This document shows positions 9,201 to 16,669 of a stretch of 64,000 nt of DNA, piece after piece. The DNA comes from Pelistega suis (GTDB taxonomy: Bacteria; Pseudomonadota; Gammaproteobacteria; Burkholderiales; Burkholderiaceae_B). Location of the stretch: positions 1 to 64,000 of the forward strand of contig NZ_JABGBN010000008.1 in the NCBI RefSeq assembly GCF_013133795.1. Direction: 5' to 3'. The notes beneath the pieces are model-generated. The model made no database searches. It had not been told where the DNA came from and worked only from the letters and a program-made list of their open reading frames with translations. Each line of letters begins with the position of its first letter. Position 1 is the first letter of the stretch. Both the position numbers and the translations under genes were made by a program.

Positions 9201-10078
9201 TCCGTCGTGGCAGCTTCACCGAGCATGTCGTAGCTATAACGGAATCCCTTTGCTTCGAATTTTTTACTATTAGCAAGTGCATCAGCGATAGTTTCACCTG
9301 TGACGAATTGTTCACCCATCATCCGCATAGCCATATCGACACCTTTACGAATGAGAGGTTCACCGCCTTTGGCAATCATGCGCGTTAGGGCATTAGAGAG
9401 ATTATTTTCGCTATTGACCGCTACTAGCTTGCCGGTAATCATTAGACCCCAAGTGGCAGCGTTAACAAACATTGATGGCGAACCACCCATATGTGATTTC
9501 CAATCACCATGGCTAATTTTGTCGCGAATTAAGGCATCACGAGTGGCCCGGTCTGGAATACGTAATAATGCTTCTGCTAAGCACATTAGCGCTACCCCTT
9601 CTTGACTAGAAAGGGCAAACTCTTGAATAAGGCTTTCTACACCACCAGAAGGTGTTTTTTCTTTGAGTGCCTTCACAAGACTTAGAGCTAAGTCGCGAGT
9701 TTTTTCGGGTTCATTTAACGTGGCTTGTTGTAGTAAAAAAGGTACACACTCTGTTTCAGGACGACGATAGGCCGACGTAATGGCAGAGCGTAGGACAGAT
9801 TGTGATTGGATGTCTTGACCGAACTCAAAGAAAGGAGGGTATTGTTGCGGTTCTTCAAGAGTTATGCCAATTTCGCTATTTAAAGAAGGCTCTGTGCTTT
9901 CACCTTTTAAATGGGCTAGCTCTTGCGGTAGTGTGCCTCGCTCAATTTGCTCTAAATAGGTTGTTAAGGCTTGTTTATGTAGCCAATGTGGTGTGCAATT
10001 GAGCTGTTGGGCACTTTTTTGTAGGCGTTCTTTGGTAGCGGTATCAACTTTGACACCTAGGGTTGTGTAATCGGTCAT
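6260..10078 (-). CDS. putA: Trifunctional proline utilisation protein PutA (repressor, proline dehydrogenase, P5C dehydrogenase)
   Basis: A 1272-residue protein that oxidises proline to glutamate in two steps. An N-terminal ribbon-helix-helix domain (about residues 1-48, TLGVKVDTATKERLQKSA) indicates it also represses its own promoter. The FAD-dependent proline dehydrogenase barrel spans about 200-560. The NAD-dependent aldehyde dehydrogenase spans about 640-1100 and has its catalytic Cys in SAGQRCSALR. The conserved C-terminal domain ends in TAAAGGNASLMTIV. Length is close to E. coli PutA (1320). The ATG at 10078 is 6 nt after GGGAG; the GTG one codon upstream is less well spaced. No proline permease gene is adjacent. 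Confidence 0.97.
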   Translation of the reverse strand: MTDYTTLGVKVDTATKERLQKSAQQLNCTPHWLHKQALTTYLEQIERGTLPQELAHLKGESTEPSLNSEIGITLEEPQQYPPFFEFGQDIQSQSVLRSAITSAYRRPETECVPFLLQQATLNEPEKTRDLALSLVKALKEKTPSGGVESLIQEFALSSQEGVALMCLAEALLRIPDRATRDALIRDKISHGDWKSHMGGSPSMFVNAATWGLMITGKLVAVNSENNLSNALTRMIAKGGEPLIRKGVDMAMRMMGEQFVTGETIADALANSKKFEAKGFRYSYDMLGEAATTEEDAARYYRDYEQAIHAIGKASAGRGIYEGPGISIKLSALHPRYSRAQYERVMSELFPRVLKLTQLCRQYDIGLNIDAEEADRLEISLDLLEGLCQHESLKGWNGIGFVIQAYQKRAPFVIDFVIDLARRTNHRLMIRLVKGAYWDSEIKRAQLDGLEGYPVYTRKVYTDVSYLACAKKLLSVPEAIFPQFATHNAQTLASIYHLAGNNYYRGQYEFQCLHGMGEPLYEEVVGDKKLNRPCRIYAPVGTHETLLAYLVRRLLENGANTSFVNQIASDNVDLNSLVQSPLDIASKISPLGAPHDKIPLPRDLYKTSASERANSNGLDLSNEHRLGSLAASLLNSGNTTWQAAPSTLAQWDNTRAVTVLNPANHKDQVGEVIEATAEEVQIAIERAQQISPIWRSTPISERAALLRRAGNLLEENMQNLLGLITREAGKSFNNGIAEVREAVDFLRYYADQIEEHFDIEQQRPLGTVVCISPWNFPLAIFMGQVAAALAAGNVVLAKPAEQTPLIAAQGIAILHAAGIPTDAVQLLPGQGETVGDQLISSEAIHGVMFTGSTEVARLIAGKLSSRLDKHGQSIPLIAETGGQNAMIVDSSALAEQVVSDVLNSAFDSAGQRCSALRVLCLQEESADRVLTMIKGAMKELRVGNPHVLSTDIGPVIDAQAQGIIQKHIDKMRSKGLKVEQIQLLDSASNGTFIPPTLIELNSIADLEREVFGPVLHVLRYKRENINQLISDINSTGYGLTFGIHSRIDETIQHVTNSIHAGNIYVNRNIVGAVVGVQPFGGQGLSGTGPKAGGPLYLFRLLSLGNQTLPTPFKLGDKNSLQAVLTGPTGESNVYRLIPRGNMLIIPATEQGLALQLKQVLQAGNTAVLMDTAEVREWMKSIDSNLRQSMRFIKETEIDTTALDGALFEGDSDKLRELNLRLSKRQGPIIIAYGLTSTAIHEGIHYPEIALVHEQSISTNTAAAGGNASLMTIV

Positions 10079-10144
10079 CACTTGCTCCCGTTGTGGAATA
10101 TTAAACTTTTGTCAAGATTATGCTGTTTAGGGTTAAATTTGTAT

Positions 10145-10156
10145 TAGGGTTTACCC
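10145..10156. promoter_or_regulatory. Palindrome in the putA-mlaF intergenic region
   Basis: AGGGT-TT-ACCCT lies about 67 bp upstream of the putA start in an AT-rich region. It could be an operator, for example for PutA autoregulation. It does not match the GTTGCA-type PutA operator known from enteric bacteria, so the assignment is tentative. Confidence 0.3.
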
Positions 10157-10223
10157 TATATATTTAAAGTTAACCTATTATTTTTAAATAATTATTTTGA
10201 TTTGTAAGTAAAAGGAGTGTCTA

Positions 10224-10283
10224 ATGATTACAAACGGTGAAGTTTTAGAGTTGATAAGGTTTTCATGTCGAAAAGCTTGTTAA
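10224..10283 (+). CDS. Possible 19-residue small ORF before the mla operon
   Basis: ATG at 10224 follows a good AAGGAG site and opens a 19-codon frame (MITNGEVLELIRFSCRKAC). It ends 33 nt before mlaF. It may be a leader peptide or chance. No family is recognised and no attenuator hairpin was seen. Confidence 0.25.
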   Translation: MITNGEVLELIRFSCRKAC

Positions 10284-10316
10284 AATGATTAACTTTCTTA
10301 TCTTATTTAAATAGTT

Positions 10317-11162
10317 ATGATGTCAATGTCAGTACATCAGTCTGAATCTACAACCATACTTGAATTAGAAGATGTCAGTCTCGGTTATGGAGATAGAACG
10401 ATTCTTTCTGGTTTAAATGTTCGTGTACGTAAGGGTGAGGTTGTTGCTCTTATCGGGGGTTCTGGCTCAGGGAAAACGACCTTATTGCGTGCGGCAACGG
10501 GTCAGATTGCTCCTCAAAAAGGTAAGGTGACTTTATATGGTCAAGACTTATCGAAGGTGACGCCAGAGAAAATGCGCTTATTACGTCAAAGAATGGGGGT
10601 TTTATTCCAACAAGGTGCATTGTTTACGGATTTAGGTGTTTTTGATAATGTGGCCTTCCCGCTTCGAGAATTAACTCAGGATAGTGAGGCACTTATTTTT
10701 GAAAAGGTTCTGAGTAAATTGGATGCCGTTGGATTGCGGTCAGCGGCACATCTTAAATTATCAGAGATTTCAGGGGGTATGGCACGTCGAGTGGCGTTAG
10801 CACGTTCAATAGTGTTGGAGCCTGAGTTGATTTTGTATGATGAGCCATTTGCAGGCCTAGACCCTATCTCTTTAGGTATGACGGCTAAATTAATTCGGGA
10901 TACGGCGGATCGCTTGCATTGTGGCTCCGTATTGATTACGCATGATATTGAAGAGTCTTTCAATATTGTTGATTATGTCTATATGGTAGGACAGGGGCAG
11001 TTGCTTGTGGCGGGTACGCCGGATGAGTTGCGAGCTTCTGATAATCCTTATGTACAACAATTTTTGCGAGGTAGCCCACAGGGACCAGTGGTATTTGAGT
11101 ATCCTGAGACACCACATTTTCAGCAATGGTATGCGCAACGTAAGGGGCATCTAAATGGTTAA
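10317..11162 (+). CDS. mlaF: Phospholipid transport ATP-binding protein MlaF
   Basis: A 281-residue ABC ATPase of the inner-membrane Mla complex, which moves glycerophospholipids between outer and inner membranes. It has Walker A GGSGSGKTT, signature SGGMARRVALAR and Walker B LILYDEPFAGLDP. The order mlaF-mlaE-mlaD confirms the subfamily. Alternative starts at 10320 and 10326 are close, and no strong ribosome site decides among them. The stop overlaps mlaE by 8 nt. Confidence 0.95.
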   Translation: MMSMSVHQSESTTILELEDVSLGYGDRTILSGLNVRVRKGEVVALIGGSGSGKTTLLRAATGQIAPQKGKVTLYGQDLSKVTPEKMRLLRQRMGVLFQQGALFTDLGVFDNVAFPLRELTQDSEALIFEKVLSKLDAVGLRSAAHLKLSEISGGMARRVALARSIVLEPELILYDEPFAGLDPISLGMTAKLIRDTADRLHCGSVLITHDIEESFNIVDYVYMVGQGQLLVAGTPDELRASDNPYVQQFLRGSPQGPVVFEYPETPHFQQWYAQRKGHLNG

Positions 11163-11928
11163 TGCGATTGCATTATTAGGACGTTATGTTATTGATGTCA
11201 TCAGCCGTATCGGCATCTTCTTCAAATTGTTCTTTAGTTTGTTGGCGCAGTCCTTTATTGTTTTTCAACGCCCTCGTTTAGTGACAGAGCAGGTACATTT
11301 TATTGGTAATTATTCATTATCCATTATCGCCGTATCGGGCTTATTCGTTGGTTTTGTACTGGGATTACAGGGGTATAATACTTTATCCATGTATGGCTCT
11401 GAAGAGGCGCTTGGTTTATTAGTCGCATTAAGTTTGGTGCGTGAGTTAGGACCCGTAGTGACCGCCTTATTATTTGCAGGACGTGCAGGAACGTCAATTA
11501 CAGCAGAAATCGGTTTGATGAAGTCTGGTGAGCAAATCAATGCCATGGATGTGATGGGAATTAATCCATTGCGTCGCATTTTAGTCCCTCGATTTTGGGG
11601 AGGGATTATTGCTATGCCAGTACTTGCTGCGATTTTCTCTGCGGTCGGTATTATCGGTGGTTGGTTTGTGGGCGTCGTATTAATTGATGTTGATACCGGC
11701 GCCTTTTGGTCGCAAATGCAATCAGGGGTAGATGTTTTTCATGATGTGCTCAATGGCGTGATTAAAAGTGTCGTTTTTGGTGTTGCGGTCATGTTGGTCT
11801 CTCTTTTTGAAGGATGGTACTGTCAGCCGACACCGGAAGGCGTAGCAAAAGCTACTACGCGCACCGTCGTTCGTGCTTCTTTATTAGTTTTGGGTCTCGA
11901 TTTCATCATGACCGCATTAATGTTTTAA
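11155..11928 (+). CDS. mlaE: Phospholipid transport permease MlaE
   Basis: A 257-residue membrane protein of the MlaE/YrbE permease family. It shows FVGFVLGLQGYNTL, SLVRELGPVVTALLFAGRAGTSITAEIGLMK and EQINAMDVMGINPLRRILVPRFW. It forms the dimeric channel core that binds MlaF and the MlaD hexamer. The 8-nt overlap with mlaF indicates coupled translation. Confidence 0.96.
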   Translation: MVNAIALLGRYVIDVISRIGIFFKLFFSLLAQSFIVFQRPRLVTEQVHFIGNYSLSIIAVSGLFVGFVLGLQGYNTLSMYGSEEALGLLVALSLVRELGPVVTALLFAGRAGTSITAEIGLMKSGEQINAMDVMGINPLRRILVPRFWGGIIAMPVLAAIFSAVGIIGGWFVGVVLIDVDTGAFWSQMQSGVDVFHDVLNGVIKSVVFGVAVMLVSLFEGWYCQPTPEGVAKATTRTVVRASLLVLGLDFIMTALMF

Positions 11929-11947
11929 TTTTTGATTAGGTTTATAT

Positions 11948-12421
11948 ATGCAAAGTAAGAAAACCGATTTTTTAGTGGGTATTTTTGTTTTACTGGGCTT
12001 TTTGGCAGTATTGTTTTTAGCATTAAAAGCAGGTAATTTAAGTACTTTTTCTTTTGATAAGACCTATCAGGTTACTGCTAAATTTGACAATATTGGTTCA
12101 TTAAAAGCACGTGCACCTGTTAAGAGTAATGGTGTTGTAGTGGGTCGAGTGGCGGAAGTAAGTTTTGATAATAACGATTTTCGTGCTATCGTGAAGTTAA
12201 ATATGGAAGCTAAATATGCCTTTCCTAAGGATAGTTCGGCAACGATTCAAACTGCCGGTTTGATTGGTGAGCAGTATATTGGTATTACGGCAGGTGCTGA
12301 AGAGGAAATGCTAAAAGAAGGTAGTGAAATTACATATACGCAAAGTGCTTTAGTGCTTGAGGAATTAGTAAGTAAATTCTTATTTTCAACAGCCGAAAAA
12401 GAAGGTAAGGCAAAAGAATAG
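11948..12421 (+). CDS. mlaD: MCE-domain phospholipid transport protein MlaD
   Basis: A 157-residue protein with one N-terminal membrane helix (FLVGIFVLLGFLAVLFLALKA) and one MCE domain. The MCE domain includes FDNIGSLKARAPVKSNGVVVG and the LIGEQYIGI strand. MlaD hexamers sit on MlaFE and accept lipid from MlaC. Length is usual for the family. Confidence 0.96.
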   Translation: MQSKKTDFLVGIFVLLGFLAVLFLALKAGNLSTFSFDKTYQVTAKFDNIGSLKARAPVKSNGVVVGRVAEVSFDNNDFRAIVKLNMEAKYAFPKDSSATIQTAGLIGEQYIGITAGAEEEMLKEGSEITYTQSALVLEELVSKFLFSTAEKEGKAKE

Positions 12422-12430
12422 GGCAATCAG

Positions 12431-13315
12431 ATGAAAAAGATGAAAAAAATAATGGTGATAGGGGTGTTAGGTTTATCGCTTACTGCATGTGCTAGTGTAG
12501 ACAATCCTAATCCCAAAGATCCTTTAGAGAGTTATAACCGCACAATGTTTAAGGTCAATGAGGCGGTGGATAAAGCTGTCTTGCGTCCCGTGGCTAAAGG
12601 TTATCAAGCGGTTGTCCCTAATCCTGTACGAACTTGTGTGCGTAATATTTTTGGTAATCTTGGCGATGTTTGGTCTGGCATTAATAGTCTTTTGCAAGGA
12701 CGAGGTTTAGATTTTGTCAATACGATGGGACGTGTCATGTTTAATACCACCGTGGGTTTAGGGGGGTGTATTGATGTGGCAACGATGAATGGTGCCAAGA
12801 AAATCCCGAATGATTTTGGTACAACGCTAGGGGTTTGGGGCTTAGGAGAAGGCTCTTATGTGGTATTGCCGGTTTTAGGTTCTAGTTCTTTGCGTGATAC
12901 GATGGGCTTGGCTGGTGATGCCATAGGCGGTTCAGCAACCTTTACAACCCCTTGGGCAATTGAGAATATTCCGCTTAGAAATGCGATTGTCGGCTTACAG
13001 GCTTTTGATAAGCGAGAGCAATTATTGACAGCGGATGATATTGCATCGGATGTCGCTTTAGATAAGTATGCTTTTGTACGAGATGCTTACCAACAAAATC
13101 GTCATGCTTTATTACGCTCAAAATTTGAAGATGAGATTACCGATGGTACGCCAGCTACCGGACATTTAGCAGAAGATACTACGGAGAGTGGCTTAGTCAT
13201 TCCAGGTCAAGCACAACGTACGGCATACCGTGAGCAATTGCGTCAAAAACGCTTAGAAAAGCTTAAATCATTTGATCAATTTACAATGCCAGAATATGAG
13301 GATCCGGGTGAGTAA
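12431..13315 (+). CDS. mlaA: Outer-membrane lipoprotein MlaA (VacJ)
   Basis: A 294-residue lipoprotein with lipobox LTAC (Cys20). It has the VacJ core: DPLESYNRTMFKVNEAVD, FGNLGDVWSGINSLLQG, DFGTTLGVWGLGEGSYVVLPVLG. MlaA sits in the outer membrane with porins and removes misplaced phospholipids from the outer leaflet. It is inserted between mlaD and mlaC, an arrangement seen in betaproteobacteria but not in E. coli. The C terminus is charged and longer than the minimal family. Confidence 0.95.
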   Translation: MKKMKKIMVIGVLGLSLTACASVDNPNPKDPLESYNRTMFKVNEAVDKAVLRPVAKGYQAVVPNPVRTCVRNIFGNLGDVWSGINSLLQGRGLDFVNTMGRVMFNTTVGLGGCIDVATMNGAKKIPNDFGTTLGVWGLGEGSYVVLPVLGSSSLRDTMGLAGDAIGGSATFTTPWAIENIPLRNAIVGLQAFDKREQLLTADDIASDVALDKYAFVRDAYQQNRHALLRSKFEDEITDGTPATGHLAEDTTESGLVIPGQAQRTAYREQLRQKRLEKLKSFDQFTMPEYEDPGE

Positions 13316-13421
13316 TACCCTGTAACTTTATTAACAATCCTTTAATTCTTATTCTTGATAAATGCTTTATAGTAGCGGGTAACAAAGTGGTGTTACCTGC
13401 TTTCTTTATAGGAATTTTGAA

Positions 13422-14027
13422 ATGACACAAACAATTTTTAAAACAGCGGCAAAAACGGTATTTGGTGCAGCAGTTTTTTTAAGTACGGCAGTTGCCGTAC
13501 AAGCTGCTCAAGATCCTAATCAATTTATTGAAAACTTAGCGAATCAAACATTAAACGCGATTAAGGCAAATGGTGCGGCACGTAGCGGTAATACCGCAGA
13601 AATTAATAAAATTGTTGATCAATATGTGATGCCGTCAACAAACTTAGAAAAAACGACTCGCTTAGCAACAGGAGCTCCTTGGCGTCAAGCCACAGCTGAG
13701 CAAAAGCAGCAATTAGTGAGTGCATTTAAAGGCACTTTAGTGCGTACGTATAGTGGCGCATTTAAAAACGTTACGGATAAAACTGCCATTAACGTGCAAC
13801 CTTTCCGCGGTGATGCTAATGCAAATGATGTCGTTGTGCGCTCCGTCGTGACAGGTGCAGGTTCGCCAGTATCAATTGACTATCGTTTGGAAAAAGCAGG
13901 CGATAGCTGGAAAGTCTATGATTTCAATGTTGAAAATATCTGGTTGGTCGAAAACTATCGTAACCAATTTCGCGGCGAAATTAATAAAGGTGGTATTGAC
14001 GGTTTAATCCGCAGCTTGCAAAAATAA
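13422..14027 (+). CDS. mlaC: Periplasmic phospholipid carrier MlaC
   Basis: A 201-residue secreted protein with a signal peptide ending near AVQA-AQDP. It has the Ttg2D/MlaC fold, visible as RLATGAPWRQATAEQKQQLVSAF, TYSGAF, and VYDFNVENIWLVENYRNQF. It shuttles lipid between MlaA and MlaD. A 106-nt gap from mlaA contains an AT-rich stretch that could hold a promoter. The gene that normally follows, mlaB, is missing here. Confidence 0.95.
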   Translation: MTQTIFKTAAKTVFGAAVFLSTAVAVQAAQDPNQFIENLANQTLNAIKANGAARSGNTAEINKIVDQYVMPSTNLEKTTRLATGAPWRQATAEQKQQLVSAFKGTLVRTYSGAFKNVTDKTAINVQPFRGDANANDVVVRSVVTGAGSPVSIDYRLEKAGDSWKVYDFNVENIWLVENYRNQFRGEINKGGIDGLIRSLQK

Positions 14028-14066
14028 TTTCCTCCTTGGATTGTAGAGAGTTTTATTTCTCTTTTT

Positions 14067-14097
14067 AAAGCCTAGTGAAATAACTAGGCTTTTTTTT
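14067..14097 (+). terminator. Terminator after mlaC
   Basis: A 10-bp stem (14067-14076 with 14083-14092) is followed by a run of T. A smaller AGAGA/TCTCT hairpin with T-run lies just before it (14045-14066), so two terminators stand in tandem and isolate the mla operon from tna. Confidence 0.85.
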
Positions 14098-14189
14098 GCG
14101 TGTTTTTAGTGTATTTCCCTATTGGTTGATAGACAGAGTTTGATGGATAATGTATCTATTATTATCTATTGAGTGAAGGAGGGGCCATA

Positions 14190-14249
14190 ATGATTATTAG
14201 TCAAACTTGGGTTGTGGCTGATCCTAAGCTCGTCCTGTATTTTCCATAA
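14190..14249 (+). CDS. tnaC: TnaC-like tryptophan-sensing leader peptide
   Basis: A 19-codon ORF (MIISQTWVVADPKLVLYFP) with a strong AAGGAGG site, 150 nt upstream of tnaA. E. coli TnaC is 24 residues and depends on Trp12, Asp16 and the final Pro24 before the stop. Here Trp7, Asp11 and Pro19 have the same separations (4 and 8 residues), and Pro is again the last residue before the stop. In E. coli, free tryptophan stalls the ribosome at this proline and blocks Rho from ending transcription before tnaA. The same mechanism is inferred here. The stop is UAA rather than UGA. Overall similarity outside the three residues is low. Confidence 0.8.
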   Translation: MIISQTWVVADPKLVLYFP

Positions 14250-14319
14250 GTCCTATAAAGCTGAGTTTCGTGATGGCTCGTATTACTCCTTTTCTGGTGT
14301 TGTGCCAAATAGGAGGCTA

Positions 14320-14348
14320 ACGAATGTCTTCTCGGAGAAGATGTTCGT
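14320..14348 (+). promoter_or_regulatory. RNA hairpin between tnaC and tnaA
   Basis: A 13-bp stem with two G-U wobbles (14320-14332 with 14336-14348). No T-run follows directly, so it is not a classical terminator. It overlaps the start codon of the second small ORF (ATG at 14324) and could control its translation or block RNA decay. Confidence 0.45.
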
Positions 14349-14413
14349 GGATAGTTGATACGTCTTTTAAAAATTCAAAAAATCTCACAGGACTTTATGA
14401 TGGAAAACTTTAA
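14324..14413 (+). CDS. Possible second small ORF overlapping the tnaA start
   Basis: ATG at 14324 follows a perfect AGGAGG by 7 nt. The frame runs 29 codons (beginning [12 protein letters not shown]) and ends 14 nt inside tnaA. The tnaA ribosome site AGGA lies within it, so translation of this ORF could open or block tnaA initiation. It could also be chance. No similar ORF is known to me from enteric tna operons. Confidence 0.35.
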   Translation: MSSRRRCSWIVDTSFKNSKNLTGLYDGKL

Positions 14414-15815
14414 ACATTTGCCAGAGCCTTTTCGTATTCGAGTGATTGAACCGGTCAAACGCACTACACGTGCTTATCGTGAAGAAGCGATTGTTAAAGC
14501 GGGTATGAATCCCTTTTTATTAGACAGTGAAGATGTTTTTATTGACTTATTAACGGATAGTGGCACAGGTGCAGTGACGCAGAATATGCAAGCTGCAATG
14601 CTACGAGGTGATGAGGCTTACAGTGGTAGTCGTAGTTATTATGCTTTGCGTGATGCGGTTAAGCAAATTTTTGGCTATGACTATACGATTCCTACGCATC
14701 AAGGGCGTGGTGCTGAGCAGATTTATATTCCAGTCCTTATTCGTAAGCGTGAGCGAGAAAAGGGTTTAAATCGCCAGAAAATGGTGGTGTTTTCGAACTA
14801 TTTCTTTGATACCACACAAGGACATAGTCAGATAAATGGAGCAACTGTCAATAATGTCCATGTATCAGAAGCATTTGATACAGGTGTTTACGCAGACTTT
14901 AAGGGAAATTTTGATTTAGATAAATTAGAGCAGGGTATTCTAGCGGTCGGTGCTGAGCATGTCCCTTATATTGTTTGTACCATTACGTGTAATTCAGCAG
15001 GAGGACAACCTGTTTCCTTGGCGAATATGCGAGCTATGTATGATATTGCACGCAAATATGATATTCCCGTCATTATGGATTCTGCACGTTTCGCAGAAAA
15101 TGCTTATTTTATTCAACAGCGTGAACCTGAGTATCGAGATTGGACAATTGAGCAAATTACCTATGAAAGCTATAAATATGCTGACATGTTGGCCATGTCA
15201 GCTAAAAAGGATGCTATGGTGCCGATGGGTGGTTTATTATGCTTTAAGGATAATAGTCTTGAAGATGTTTATCACGAGTGCCGTAGTCTTTGTGTGGTTC
15301 AAGAGGGATTTCCGACCTATGGTGGCTTAGAAGGTGGCGCCATGGAGCGTTTGGCTGTTGGACTTTATGATGGCATGAATCAAGATTGGTTAGCTTATCG
15401 TATTCAGCAAGTTGCTTATCTTGTCAATGGTTTAAGTGATATTGGTATCGTGTGTCAGCAAGCAGGGGGGCATGCTGCCTTTGTGGATGCGGGCAAATTA
15501 CTGCCACATATTCCAGCTTATCAATTCCCAGCGCATGCTTTAGCGTGTGCGTTGTATAAAGTAGGAGGGATTCGTGCGGTAGAAATCGGTTCCCTATTAT
15601 TGGGTAGAGATCCTAAAACGGGTGAGCAGTTACCTTGTCCTGCAGAGTTGTTGCGTTTAACCATACCTCGTGCTACTTATACGCAAACCCATATGGATTT
15701 TATTATTGAGGCATTTGATCAGCTAAAAAGTACGGCGAGTTTAATTCGAGGACTGACTTTTACTTACGAACCGCCTGTGTTACGTCATTTTACCGCTCGC
15801 TTAACTGAGGTGTAA
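14400..15815 (+). CDS. tnaA: Tryptophanase TnaA
   Basis: A 471-residue PLP enzyme that splits tryptophan into indole, pyruvate and ammonia. Length equals E. coli TnaA, and long stretches read the same as I recall it, such as [20 protein letters not shown] and [20 protein letters not shown]. The PLP lysine lies in the [13 protein letters not shown] region. The ATG at 14400 gives the canonical N terminus and is 7 nt after AGGA; the ATG at 14397 is possible. The tryptophan permease gene tnaB, usual next to tnaA, is absent. The closeness to gammaproteobacterial enzymes and the position inside a conserved betaproteobacterial block suggest horizontal acquisition. Tyrosine phenol-lyase is the only plausible alternative, and the match is clearly better to TnaA. 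Confidence 0.96.
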   Translation: MENFKHLPEPFRIRVIEPVKRTTRAYREEAIVKAGMNPFLLDSEDVFIDLLTDSGTGAVTQNMQAAMLRGDEAYSGSRSYYALRDAVKQIFGYDYTIPTHQGRGAEQIYIPVLIRKREREKGLNRQKMVVFSNYFFDTTQGHSQINGATVNNVHVSEAFDTGVYADFKGNFDLDKLEQGILAVGAEHVPYIVCTITCNSAGGQPVSLANMRAMYDIARKYDIPVIMDSARFAENAYFIQQREPEYRDWTIEQITYESYKYADMLAMSAKKDAMVPMGGLLCFKDNSLEDVYHECRSLCVVQEGFPTYGGLEGGAMERLAVGLYDGMNQDWLAYRIQQVAYLVNGLSDIGIVCQQAGGHAAFVDAGKLLPHIPAYQFPAHALACALYKVGGIRAVEIGSLLLGRDPKTGEQLPCPAELLRLTIPRATYTQTHMDFIIEAFDQLKSTASLIRGLTFTYEPPVLRHFTARLTEV

Positions 15816-15831
15816 TGCTAAAAATGAGGGC

Positions 15832-15860
15832 TTAAAAGAGGGGAGTGAGCGTGTTATAAT
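15832..15860 (+). promoter_or_regulatory. Promoter for the ABC exporter/bolA/murA transcript
   Basis: TTAAAA, 17-nt spacer, TATAAT, ending 29 nt before the ATP-binding gene. It would give the downstream block its own promoter behind tnaA. Confidence 0.5.
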
Positions 15861-15889
15861 TTTCCTTTTTCTATCATTGCTTTTCTTTT

Positions 15890-16669
15890 ATGTCCGCTGT
15901 TGCCGTCCAAGCACTAAGTAAAGTATATCCCTCTAATGATACGCTTTGGTCTCGCCTTCTAGGTAAAACGAATGAGGAAGGTTTTCAAGCCTTAAAAAAC
16001 GTGAGCTTTACCGTTAATGAGGGTGAGTTCTTTGGTTTATTAGGTCCTAATGGCGCAGGCAAGACTTCGCTCATTTCTGTCTTGGCAGGTCTATCTAAGC
16101 CTACTCAGGGAAGTGCCCAGATTTATGGTTATGATGTTCAACGTGATTATTTACAAGCTAGGCGGTCATTAGGGGTTGTACCACAAGAGTTGGTATATGA
16201 CCCTTTTTTTACAGTCAGAGAGACTCTGCGTAATCAATCAGGTTACTTTGGTTTGTATCACAATGATGATTGGATTGATGAGGTACTTTTTCATCTTGGG
16301 CTGAGTGAAAAGGCTGAGAATAATATGCGTGAACTTTCTGGCGGCATGAAGCGTCGTGTTTTAGTCGCGCAGGCTTTAGTGCATCGTCCACCGGTGATTA
16401 TTCTTGATGAACCAACAGCTGGTGTGGATGTCGATTTAAGACGTAGTTTATGGCAGTTTATTTCTTCCCTGAATAAAAAAGGGCATACCATTATTTTGAC
16501 TACGCACTATTTGGAAGAGGCGCAAGACCTGTGTCAACGCTTGGCCTTTTTAAGAAAAGGAGAGCTAATTGCCTTAGATACGACAGCAAATATTCTATCG
16601 CAGTATGGAAATCAGGACTTAGAAGAGGTTTTTGTGCAAATTATGCAGTCAGGAGCACAGCATGGCTAA
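15890..16669 (+). CDS. ABC-2 type exporter, ATP-binding protein (YadG-like)
   Basis: A 259-residue ABC ATPase with Walker A GPNGAGKTS, signature ELSGGMKRRVLVAQAL, Walker B VIILDEPTAGVD and an H-loop THYLEEA. It belongs to the YadG/NodI-like group that pairs with an ABC-2 permease. It overlaps the permease start by 8 nt. The pair commonly sits between the mla genes and bolA in Burkholderiales. The substrate is unknown. Confidence 0.88.
   Translation: MSAVAVQALSKVYPSNDTLWSRLLGKTNEEGFQALKNVSFTVNEGEFFGLLGPNGAGKTSLISVLAGLSKPTQGSAQIYGYDVQRDYLQARRSLGVVPQELVYDPFFTVRETLRNQSGYFGLYHNDDWIDEVLFHLGLSEKAENNMRELSGGMKRRVLVAQALVHRPPVIILDEPTAGVDVDLRRSLWQFISSLNKKGHTIILTTHYLEEAQDLCQRLAFLRKGELIALDTTANILSQYGNQDLEEVFVQIMQSGAQHG

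Noticed and set aside
9046-9315. Several open frames of 60-110 codons opposite putA, priA, petB and other large genes
   Set aside because: They lie antisense or out of frame within strongly conserved genes, lack ribosome sites and match no family.
10079-10081. GTG start for putA one codon upstream of the ATG
   Set aside because: The ATG at 10078 has better spacing from GGGAG; the GTG would be only 3 nt away.
14355-14399. Longer TnaA starting at a TTG
   Set aside because: The canonical [10 protein letters not shown] start at 14400 matches the enterobacterial protein and has AGGA at good spacing.
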